From Deltaproteobacteria bacterium UBA5329 (GTDB taxonomy: Bacteria > Desulfobacterota > Syntrophorhabdia > Syntrophorhabdales > Syntrophorhabdaceae): a stretch of 15,420 bases of DNA. The DNA lies in the NCBI GenBank assembly GCA_002408185.1, contig DHQV01000010.1:1-15420 (forward strand), written 5' to 3'. Of this stretch, positions 1 through 6,321 are shown in pieces; within the stretch, counting starts at the first letter, position 1, and every line of letters begins with the position of its first letter. The translations under genes were made by a program, and so were the position numbers. The notes under the pieces are model-generated. The model searched no databases. It was not told where the DNA came from and saw nothing but the letters and a program-made list of their open reading frames with translations.

Positions 1-242
1 TATTTTAACCGGACAGTAGTGATCGCGAATGACAAATTCGATCTTTCTCCCGAGGACCCCGCCCTTGCCATTGACCTCTTCGACCGCAAGCTTAAAACCA
101 TCCAGGACATCCTGCGAATACGTCAGCGCCGGCCCGGATACGTATCGACAATACCGACCTTGATCGGTGAAGCGCCGAAGGATGGAAGCGCAACACCGAT
201 GATCAAGCATACCGTTGCCGCAATCAGAGAAAAATTTTTCAT
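1..242 (-). pseudogene. ABC transporter substrate-binding protein (branched-chain amino acid type), N-terminal part, frameshifted, runs off the left edge
   Basis: Periplasmic solute-binding protein of the Peripla_BP_6 (LivJ-like) family, which captures amino acids or small acids for an ABC importer. The ATG at 242-240 opens a clear Sec signal peptide: MKNF, a hydrophobic stretch, then a likely cleavage site after SFGA near residue 24. The mature start, IKVGIVDTYPG, is the first beta strand of the family. The frame then hits a stop near 123. Moving back one frame near 128-137 continues the family sequence (PALTYSQDVLDGFKLAVEE, then NGKGGVLGRKIEF) to the window edge. One base is therefore missing in a G/C-rich run, either a sequencing error or a true mutation. 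A promoter-like pair lies at 277-305. The substrate cannot be told from this fragment. Confidence 0.8.
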
Positions 243-276
243 GGCCTGCCCCCGGCAGATTGTATTTGGTGTCCAA

Positions 277-305
277 AGAATATCACAGCGGGGTATATTT
301 GGCAA
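277..305 (-). promoter_or_regulatory. sigma70-like promoter for the substrate-binding protein gene
   Basis: On the minus strand TTGCCA (305-300) and TATTCT (282-277) are separated by 17 bases. Transcription would start near 270 and leave a leader of about 28 bases containing a G-rich ribosome site before the ATG at 242. Called by eye; the -10 matches the consensus at four of six positions. Confidence 0.4.
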
Positions 306-335
306 AATCATATGCGGTATCCGTTGCCATAAGGC

Positions 336-364
336 TTGACACCCCATGCGTAGCTACGTACTAT
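336..364 (+). promoter_or_regulatory. strong sigma70-like promoter of nrdJ
   Basis: A perfect -35 TTGACA (336-341) is followed after 17 bases by TACTAT (359-364). The expected start of transcription is near 371, only a few bases before the candidate start codons at 374 and 380, so the leader would be 3 to 9 bases long. The promoter is back to back with the one for the minus-strand binding-protein gene. Confidence 0.6.
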
Positions 365-379
365 GTATCAGGAATGCAT

Positions 380-2017
380 ATGATAGACGAGATGGCCCGC
401 AAAGTTCTGGAAAAGAGATATCTCGCCAGAGATGAGGGGGGCTTACCGACAGAAACCGTGGAAGACATGTTCCGACGCGTGGCCGATCACGTTGCAGGAT
501 CGGACGTGTCCCGCGACCCGATATCCCGGCGAAAAATTTCAGATGTATATTTTCAGATGATGTATGACCTTGAATTCTTGCCGAATTCACCGACCTTGAT
601 GAATGCGGGCCGCGAACTTGGCCAGCTGGCAGCATGTTTCGTTCTCCCCGTAGAGGATTCGCTGGACTCTATCTTCGAATCGGTCAAGGAGACCGCGAAG
701 ATCCATCAGAGCGGAGGCGGCACCGGGTTTTCTTTTTCACGATTGAGGCCAAAAGGTGATATCGTCCGATCGACCATGGGGGCGGCGAGCGGCCCTGTGT
801 CCTTTATCAGGGTCTTTAATATGGCGACAGAGGTCATCAAGCAGGGTGGTACCCGCAGAGGGGCGAATATGGGCATCCTGCGGATAGACCATCCAGACAT
901 AGAAGAATTCATAACCATTAAAAACGATCCGTGCGAGCTATCCAATTTCAACCTCTCCGTCGCCGTCACTGATGAATTCTTCCGGAGCTGTCACAACAAT
1001 GAACCTTTCCCGCTCATCAATCCGCGAAATGGCAAGGTCGTGCGGAAAATAAAGGCCCTCGAACTCATGGGTCTTATCGCGCGATGCGCCTGGGGATCCG
1101 GCGAGCCCGGCCTGATCTTTATCGATACCGTCAACAAATCGAACCCCACTGCTCACCTAGGTCCAATAGAAGCGACGAATCCGTGCGGTGAGCAGCCTTT
1201 GCTTCCGTATGAATCCTGCTGTCTCGGATCCATAGATTGTGCAAAAATGGTCCGGGACGGCCGGATAGATTATGACAAACTGAAGATCCTCGTCCATGAT
1301 GCGGTGCGTTTTCTGGATGACGTCATCGATGCCAGTAAGTATCCTATTGAAGCCATAAGGGACATATCCAGGTCAAACCGTAAAATAGGCCTCGGTGTGA
1401 TGGGGTTTGCCCATATGCTCATCAAGCTCGGCATCCCGTACGACTCCAGTCAGGCAGTTACCGCTGCACGCGATCTCATGAGCTTCATAAACAAGGAATC
1501 TAAGGAGGCATCCCGGGAACTGGCTACAGAACGCGGTGTATTTCCCAATTTCAGGGGAAGCGCCTGGGACAAAAAGGGTATCCCCTTAAGAAATGCAACG
1601 ACAACGACGATCGCTCCGACCGGGACGCTGAGCATCCTCGCCGGTACATCGAGTGGTATTGAACCTATCTACGATATCGAATACTCGCGGATACTCTTCG
1701 GCGGCCTTCGCGTGGATGTCATCGATCCCCTGTACAAAAAGATGCAGGGCCCGATGGACCAGGAGCGGCTAAAAGGGTTCTTCAGGAAGGCGTATGATGT
1801 CAGCCCCGAATGGCATTGCGCTATCCAGAAGGCATTCCAGGACAATGTTGACAATGCGGTCTCAAAGACCATCAACATGAGCGCCACCGCAACACCGCAG
1901 GACATTCAGTCCATCTACATGAAGGCTTGGGAAATGGGCCTGAAAGGAATTACAGTTTTCCGCGATACCAGCCGGGATGCCCAGATCCTGTCCTGCCGGA
2001 CGCAACAGACCTGCTGA
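380..2017 (+). CDS. nrdJ: adenosylcobalamin-dependent (class II) ribonucleotide reductase
   Basis: Reduces ribonucleotides to deoxyribonucleotides with a B12-derived radical and needs no oxygen, which suits an anaerobe. About 545 residues from the ATG at 380; an in-frame ATG at 374 is equally possible. The frame stays open back to 215, but that part looks non-coding and spans the promoter. AGGA at 370-373 is 6 bases before 380. Family signatures are clear: Cys86 (in LAACFVLP), QSGGGTGFSFSRLRP, GGTRRGANMG, NPCGE with the thiyl-radical Cys269, its partner Cys280 eleven residues on (same spacing as C408/C419 of the Lactobacillus enzyme), and PTGTLSILAGTSSGIEP. There is no N-terminal ATP cone. 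The protein is compact and ends in a C-x5-C pair (Cys539, Cys545) in the place of the C-terminal redox shuttle; no zinc-ribbon tail is present. A heptamer repeat starts right after the stop. Confidence 0.95.
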   Translation: MIDEMARKVLEKRYLARDEGGLPTETVEDMFRRVADHVAGSDVSRDPISRRKISDVYFQMMYDLEFLPNSPTLMNAGRELGQLAACFVLPVEDSLDSIFESVKETAKIHQSGGGTGFSFSRLRPKGDIVRSTMGAASGPVSFIRVFNMATEVIKQGGTRRGANMGILRIDHPDIEEFITIKNDPCELSNFNLSVAVTDEFFRSCHNNEPFPLINPRNGKVVRKIKALELMGLIARCAWGSGEPGLIFIDTVNKSNPTAHLGPIEATNPCGEQPLLPYESCCLGSIDCAKMVRDGRIDYDKLKILVHDAVRFLDDVIDASKYPIEAIRDISRSNRKIGLGVMGFAHMLIKLGIPYDSSQAVTAARDLMSFINKESKEASRELATERGVFPNFRGSAWDKKGIPLRNATTTTIAPTGTLSILAGTSSGIEPIYDIEYSRILFGGLRVDVIDPLYKKMQGPMDQERLKGFFRKAYDVSPEWHCAIQKAFQDNVDNAVSKTINMSATATPQDIQSIYMKAWEMGLKGITVFRDTSRDAQILSCRTQQTC

Positions 2018-2020
2018 TAA

Positions 2021-2095
2021 AAGGCGCGAGGCGTAAGCGCGTAAGGCGCAAGGAGTAGAAATAAATACGCCTTACACCCTCATGCCTCGCGCCTT
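2021..2095. repeat. heptamer-word intergenic element a, paired inverted arms
   Basis: Three bases after the nrdJ stop codon, the plus strand carries consecutive words AAGGCGC (2021-2027) and GAGGCGT (2028-2034), an 8-base word (2035-2042), then AAGGCGC (2043-2049). The minus strand read from 2095 has the same 7-7-8-7 register (2095-2089, 2088-2082, 2081-2074, 2073-2067). The outer 12 bases (2021-2032 and 2084-2095) are perfectly complementary, as are 2041-2048 and 2068-2075. A long imperfect hairpin with an A-rich loop (about 2050-2066) is possible. No T-run follows, so it is not a standard intrinsic terminator. Confidence 0.8.
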
Positions 2096-2150
2096 GCGAC
2101 ATGTGTGCTATACTTATTTCAAGAGGCAGATACGGGTAGAACAAAACGAT

Positions 2151-2158
2151 AAGGAGGT
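2151..2158 (+). promoter_or_regulatory. consensus Shine-Dalgarno of the first uspA
   Basis: AAGGAGGT, the full anti-16S complement, stands 9 bases before the ATG at 2168 and fixes the start. It is the strongest ribosome site in the window and implies high expression. A -10-like TATACT lies at 2109-2114, but no convincing -35 is seen at the right distance. Confidence 0.75.
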
Positions 2159-2167
2159 CGGAACGCC

Positions 2168-2629
2168 ATGTTGAAACCTACTAAGATCTTGGTACCCACT
2201 GATTTTTCAGGCTACTCCGATATTGCACTCAGGCAGGCCGCAGACATAGCCCAGGAATACGGAGCGGAGTTGCACGTCCTTCACGTGGTCGAGATGAGAA
2301 TACACACGATGTATGAATATGAATTTGCAGGAAAAGAGGCATCCCCCGAAGGTATAAGAGAGCTTGAAAACAGGCGTATCCGTGTCGCGGAAGGCAAAAT
2401 GATCGAATTCACGGAGAAGATCGGGCACGGCCGACAGCTGAAGGTCTTCCCCAGGGTCGTAAAGGGCGACCCGGTGACGGAGATACTTAAATACCAGAAG
2501 GATAGGGGTATCGACCTCATCGTAATTTCGTCACTCGGCCACACCGGCCTTGCAGAATACTTCACGGGTTCCGTAGCCCGGAACGTTCTGAAAGGCGCTA
2601 CCTGCCCAGTTCTGCTCACCAAAGGCTAG
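2168..2629 (+). CDS. universal stress protein, UspA family (first of a tandem pair)
   Basis: Small cytoplasmic Usp-fold protein of 153 residues, normal for the family, whose members bind ATP or AMP and aid survival under stress. The N-terminus KILVPTDFS carries the first strand and the nucleotide-contacting Asp12. Near the C-terminus, residues 121-135 (SSLGHTGLAEYFTGS) match the nucleotide loop G-x2-G-x9-G-S, except that the first Gly is Ser. The protein ends with the usual strand CPVLLTK. The start is set by AAGGAGGT. The next gene, 39 bases downstream, is a paralog, so the pair is probably co-transcribed; some Usp proteins work as homo- or heterodimers. The exact role is unknown. Confidence 0.93.
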   Translation: MLKPTKILVPTDFSGYSDIALRQAADIAQEYGAELHVLHVVEMRIHTMYEYEFAGKEASPEGIRELENRRIRVAEGKMIEFTEKIGHGRQLKVFPRVVKGDPVTEILKYQKDRGIDLIVISSLGHTGLAEYFTGSVARNVLKGATCPVLLTKG

Positions 2630-2668
2630 AGGCAAATCTGATCCCGGTGGATCTGCCGTGAGGGGGCA

Positions 2669-3115
2669 ATGCTCAGACCCACAAAGATCCTTGTTCCGAC
2701 GGATTTTTCCGAATCTTCGGATAAAGCTCTCAAGCAGGGTATTGATATTGCACGGCAGTACAATGCCGAACTGCATCTGCTTCACGTAATACCTGCCGAA
2801 CTGGCGTACTCAGTGTCCGATTATGCAATACCCTTGCAGGCGATCGAGGCGCTGGAAAAACAGCAGGTCGAAGGGGCCTTTCAGAGTATGAAGAAGCAGG
2901 TCGCCGGCAATGAGGGATGTGAGGACGTTACTATAAGCCTCGATATCGCCAGGGGGATCGCCTACGAGGAGATATTGAGGCAGGCAACAGAGAATGGCAT
3001 CGACCTCATCGTCATCGCCTCACTGGGTAGGAGCGGGCTTGCAAAATATTTTGTAGGTTCAGTGGCTCGAAACGTGCTGAAAAAAGCCAGGTGTCCGGTA
3101 CTCCTGACCAAATAA
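2669..3115 (+). CDS. universal stress protein, UspA family (second of a tandem pair)
   Basis: 148 residues, clearly a tandem paralog of the gene before it: both begin ML(K/R)PTKILVPTDFS and both end ARNVLK..., CPVLLTK. The nucleotide loop at residues 117-131 (ASLGRSGLAKYFVGS) keeps the second Gly, the x9 spacing and the final Gly-Ser but has Ala in place of the first Gly. The middle parts (residues about 40-90) differ, so the duplication is not recent. The G-rich ribosome site at 2660-2666 is close to the ATG. The gene converges on the MFS gene, whose stop lies 36 bases away, with no obvious terminator between them. Confidence 0.93.
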   Translation: MLRPTKILVPTDFSESSDKALKQGIDIARQYNAELHLLHVIPAELAYSVSDYAIPLQAIEALEKQQVEGAFQSMKKQVAGNEGCEDVTISLDIARGIAYEEILRQATENGIDLIVIASLGRSGLAKYFVGSVARNVLKKARCPVLLTK

Positions 3116-3151
3116 AGAGGCTGTGCCGTAATGGTCCCGGCTGCCCCGGTG

Positions 3152-4533
3152 TTATCTGTTTTCACGTATCCGTCCCCTTGCAAGCGAAGCGAAGATGCCG
3201 AGGAATGACAGGAAGGCGAAAATAAAGAATACGGCCCTCGCGCTCCGGAGGAACTGGCCGTAATACAGCTCAGTGATCTGGACCTTTCCGATAAAGACCA
3301 TAAAAACAAACATCACGACGCCCATGCTCAATGTCTGACCCACAACCCGCATCGTTGCCATCGTTCCTGACGCCACCCCGTAAAATTTCTTGTCAACAGA
3401 ACTCATAACGGCGTTTGTATTCGGTGAAACAAACAGCGCAAAACCGAAACCTAGAAACAGGAGATTACAGATTATCAGGTACAAAGGCATATCCCGGTCG
3501 ATAAAACCGAAGATGATGAGCGCCACGGTGAGTGAGATCATGCCGAAGGATGAAACAATGCGCGGCTCCACGCGGTCCGAAAGCCTGCCCGTATAGCTCG
3601 ACAGGACCGCCTGAACCGAAGGCTGGCAGATAAGTATCAGGCCTGCGACCTGAGGGCTCAGCCTTTTCATATACTGCAGGTAAAGACTGATCAGGAAAGT
3701 GACCGCGAATGTGGCGCTGTAATTGATAAGCGTCGCAAGATTAGAAAAGAGAAAGGCCCTGTTATTGAGAAAAAGGCGTATCTCGAGGACCGGGTGCCCG
3801 GTCTTGAGCTCCCACAGGCAAAAAACAAACAGTCCTGCGCAACCGGCCGTTATGAAAGCAAAGCCGTTCAGGGTAGGCAGGATGGTCAGGCCATACATTG
3901 CCGCAGTAAAAGCGCCTGCATACAGCACGGAACCGGCAAGATCGAAACGTTCGCCCCTGGCCTCAGCCCATTCCTCCTTTATCTTCCATAGGGTAGCAAT
4001 AACGACGATCGTTCCGATTAGAACATTGACGACAAAGAGGCTTCTCCATCCCAGAGCAGCTGTGAGAACGCCTCCTACAAAGGGACCCGCCGAAAGGCCG
4101 ACATAAACCGATGTAAGCACTATTCCAAGCGCCCTCCCGCGTTCACTCACGGGATAGACTGAGGCTACAATGGTTATACCCGTTCCGAAGATCATCGAAC
4201 TGCCCATTCCTTGGATGACCCTGAAAAGGATCAACCATGCACCTGACGGGGAGAGGGCCGCGAACACTGAAGAAAAAATGGTCAGTGCCATGCCCCAGAG
4301 GAATGTTTTTTACGGCCGTAAATATCGGAAGCCCTTCCGACAGGTACAAGAAAGGCTGCCGCCGAGAGCAGGTAAGCCGTGGCGACCCAGCCGAGGGATA
4401 TCGCATCCATAGCCAGATCGGATCCTATCGCGGGCAAAGCTACCGTGATCGACGAGCCAATAAACGGCCCGAGAAAGGAGCTTAATACAGAGGCAAGGAG
4501 TGCATTTCTTTTCAGGCTGGCGCTTTGGCTCAT
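3152..4533 (-). pseudogene. MFS drug exporter, DHA2 (EmrB/QacA-like) family, one-base frameshift
   Basis: Inner-membrane proton-driven antiporter, about 460 residues if the frame is restored, which is normal for 14-helix DHA2 exporters. The first part (4533 to about 4310) has helix 1 and motif A, GRASDIYGRKK, then runs into a wrong frame and stops at 4282. The second part (from about 4310 to 3152) continues with the matching family sequence: TFLWGMALTIFSSVFAAL, RVIQGMG, motif C GPFVGGVLTAALGWR and many hydrophobic helices. The join is the six-T run at 4306-4311 (six A on the coding strand); a seventh A restores the frame exactly. This may be a sequencing error, a real null mutation or a phase-variable tract. 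The ATG at 4533 has only a weak ribosome site. Confidence 0.85.
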
Positions 4534-4655
4534 GTAACTGACCCGGAAAGGCTACTATATCACAACCACCGGTGCGAAGGAAGGTTTTGGAGCGGTTTTT
4601 TCTGCGCTGCAGGGCGGGCAGATGTCGTCCTCAAGACTGTCGCCCGCAAAAGGGG

Positions 4656-4685
4656 TTGACTTTCCCCCTGCTCCTACGCTAATAA
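4656..4685 (+). promoter_or_regulatory. putative promoter of the bTHX gene
   Basis: TTGACT (4656-4661) is followed after 18 bases by TAATAA (4680-4685), an AT-rich but imperfect -10. Transcription would start near 4692, giving a leader of about 50 bases with an AAAGGGGT ribosome site at 4727-4734. The rest of the 4534-4742 gap holds no recognisable gene. Confidence 0.4.
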
Positions 4686-4742
4686 ATTTTCTAGTCCTTT
4701 AGCGGTTCACAGAGATAAATCTTGAGAAAGGGGTCGAGCAAT

Positions 4743-4853
4743 ATGGGCAAAGGCGACAAACGGACAAAAAGAGGAAAGATATGGCGTGGGTCAACGGGCA
4801 AAACACGCCTCAAAAAGAAAAAGGTCCAGACAAACGAGAAAAGCGACAAATAG
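4743..4853 (+). CDS. 30S ribosomal protein bTHX (Thx, S31e-like small basic protein)
   Basis: A 36-residue, very basic protein beginning MGKGDKRTKRGKIWRGSTGK, nearly the same as the start of Thermus thermophilus Thx (MGKGDRRTRRGKIWRG). In Thermus this peptide sits in a cavity at the top of the 30S head and stabilises the rRNA there; plastid PSRP4 is a homolog. The C-terminal part (about residues 21-36) has a run of four lysines and a short polar tail. The gene is easily missed because of its size. AAAGGGGT ends 8 bases before the ATG, and a TTGACT promoter lies about 90 bases upstream. The gene stands alone, not in a ribosomal operon, and ends 20 bases from the convergent lipoprotein gene. 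E. coli lacks this protein. Confidence 0.92.
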   Translation: MGKGDKRTKRGKIWRGSTGKTRLKKKKVQTNEKSDK

Positions 4854-4873
4854 CTTTTCAATCTCCGTCGAAA

Positions 4874-5542
4874 CTACCCGGTCCCAAGGAATCCTTCAAA
4901 GTCCCTGATGATCGCCATGGCGAGATCCGCGAGAGACCGGCTCATTGCGGCCCGGACCGCGCCGTTGTTGTTGCCTGCGACCGGGGTGGAAAAGGAAATA
5001 TCCTTCACCATGACAGGTGCCTCATTCGCGCCCCTGTACAGAGCCCATTGCGCTTTGGTTTCGAGGGTGTTTAATTGGGTTAGATCGAACGCCTTTACGT
5101 CCACGGCTATCCTGTAATCCTGGGATGCCCCAATCCCGCTCGAGACGACGGCAATTCCCTTCGCCGCCAGGAGCCGCTCAATATCGATCGAAATGACCCG
5201 CGGGATCTCCCGGTATAAAAACGCGTCTGACTGGTCTGCCATCGAAATATTTGCCGCGTTCGGCGTGGAATCCATTATTGTTTTCGCCCTGACTATATAT
5301 CCGGGAACCCCGACGGGACCTACCGCAACGACCGGCCCCGCTCCCTGTACTACAGGTATCGGCCCATTGGCCGGAGGGATCGTATCGAGCCTGGAATATC
5401 CCATCCCCACCCCCACTGACGCAATGCAACCCCACATCACCACAGCCGTAAACGCAAATAGAACTACAAGGGATGAGCAGAATAATGTCTTGGTTTTTCG
5501 TCTTTTGCCTGAGACTTGAGACATGAGACTTGAGGCTCTCAT
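4874..5542 (-). CDS. PqiC/YmbA-like ABC-type transport auxiliary lipoprotein
   Basis: Probable outer-membrane lipoprotein. A basic N-terminus (KRRKTK) leads into a hydrophobic segment and a lipobox-like VMWGC with Cys39. The mature part looks like the PqiC/YmbA (DUF330) family: an early strand PGYIVRAKTI, a helix IPRVISIDIERLLAAKG, then YRIAVDVKAFD...AQWALYR...DISFSTPVAG, and a final helix with SRSLADLAMAIIRDF. PqiC partners the PqiAB MCE system, which moves lipids between the membranes, but no MCE or pqiA gene is nearby. The ATG at 5542 overlaps the coaX stop (ATGA), suggesting coupled translation as the last operon gene; an ATG at 5524 is the alternative. Residues 2-9 are encoded by heptamer repeat b, so the N-terminus looks recently changed. 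Family assignment is by pattern only. Confidence 0.72.
   Translation of the reverse strand: MRASSLMSQVSGKRRKTKTLFCSSLVVLFAFTAVVMWGCIASVGVGMGYSRLDTIPPANGPIPVVQGAGPVVAVGPVGVPGYIVRAKTIMDSTPNAANISMADQSDAFLYREIPRVISIDIERLLAAKGIAVVSSGIGASQDYRIAVDVKAFDLTQLNTLETKAQWALYRGANEAPVMVKDISFSTPVAGNNNGAVRAAMSRSLADLAMAIIRDFEGFLGTG
5511..5538. repeat. heptamer-word element b, inside the start of a coding region
   Basis: Four consecutive 7-base words on the plus strand: GAGACTT (5511-5517), GAGACAT (5518-5524), then GAGACTT again (5525-5531) and a diverged GAGGCTC (5532-5538). Read on the coding (minus) strand the repeated word is TCAAGTC. No clear opposing arm is seen. It lies just inside the lipoprotein frame, which starts four bases upstream at the overlap with the coaX stop. 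Confidence 0.75.
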
Positions 5543-6321
5543 TTAAACTTGTGATGATCCCTGTTCTTTTCGTACAGTATCTTCAGTCCCTCGAGCGTCA
5601 GGAATTCATCGACAACGTCTATTGTTTCCGAACCCTTATAAATGAGGCTTGAAAGGCCGCCTGTCGCGATCACGAGAGGGTCTGTCCTGACCTCCTGCTT
5701 CATTCGCTTCACAATACCGTCGACGAGGCTGACATAACCATACGTGATCCCCGCCTGCATCGCCTGGACCGTGTTCTTGCTTATAAGGGTCTTGGGTTGG
5801 ACGAGCTCGACCCGTGGAAGTTTGGATGCACGCTCGAAGAGCGCGTCGAGCGAGATCAGGATACCCGGGGCGATCGAGCCTCCGGCGTATTCCCCCTTGG
5901 GTGTGATATAGTCAAATGTCGTGGCCGTACCGAAATCTACGATTATGAGAGCTTTCTTATACTTGTCATAGCCTGCCACCGCATTGACAATCCTGTCAGC
6001 CCCCAGCTCCGCTGCATTTTCATAGAGGACCGGCATACCGGTTTTAATGCCGGGTTCAACGACGATCGGCATAATGCCGATATATTTCCTGCACACGATC
6101 TCAAAGGGAATAAGAAGCGGCGGGGCAACGCACGATACTATGGCGCTGTGTATCTCGTTGAGCCGTATCTTTTCGATGTACAGAAGACTGTTGAGCAAAA
6201 TGGCGTATTCGTCGACCGTCTTGGACAGGGCCGTCGACAACCTCCAGTGGTTGAGCAGCTTTCCTTCATGATAGACGCCAAAAACGATGTTGGTATTTCC
6301 GATATCTATGACGAGTAGCAT
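5539..6321 (-). CDS. coaX: type III pantothenate kinase
   Basis: Phosphorylates pantothenate with ATP, the first step of coenzyme A synthesis; type III enzymes need a monovalent cation and are not inhibited by CoA. 260 residues, full length. Motifs in order: the phosphate-binding loop VIDIGNTNIVFG (Asp6), ENAAELGADR with the catalytic Asp109, DFGTATTFD (129-137, with the cation-binding Asp129) and GGSIAPGI (148-154 region). The ATG at 6321 shares one base with the birA stop (TAATG), and the stop overlaps the next start as ATGA, so it is an internal operon gene. The birA-coaX pairing is found in several bacterial groups. Confidence 0.97.
   Translation of the reverse strand: MLLVIDIGNTNIVFGVYHEGKLLNHWRLSTALSKTVDEYAILLNSLLYIEKIRLNEIHSAIVSCVAPPLLIPFEIVCRKYIGIMPIVVEPGIKTGMPVLYENAAELGADRIVNAVAGYDKYKKALIIVDFGTATTFDYITPKGEYAGGSIAPGILISLDALFERASKLPRVELVQPKTLISKNTVQAMQAGITYGYVSLVDGIVKRMKQEVRTDPLVIATGGLSSLIYKGSETIDVVDEFLTLEGLKILYEKNRDHHKFK

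Noticed and set aside
215..379. The nrdJ frame stays open upstream to an ATG at 215.
   Set aside because: This part overlaps the divergent binding-protein gene and contains a TTGACA-17-TACTAT promoter; family similarity begins only after 380.
2021..2100. Element a as a rho-independent terminator of nrdJ.
   Set aside because: The hairpin is strong but is not followed by a T-run in either direction.
4306..4311. Programmed -1 ribosomal frameshift to make the full MFS protein.
   Set aside because: The A6 run is not in the phase of the classic X-XXY-YYZ slippery heptamer, no family precedent is known to me, and one lost base is simpler.
4596..4601. Six-T run as part of a terminator.
   Set aside because: No stable GC-rich stem stands directly before it.
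4614..4647. GCGGGC...GCCCGC inverted repeat upstream of the bTHX gene.
   Set aside because: Arms of only 6 bases with poor inner pairing and no T-run; may be chance.
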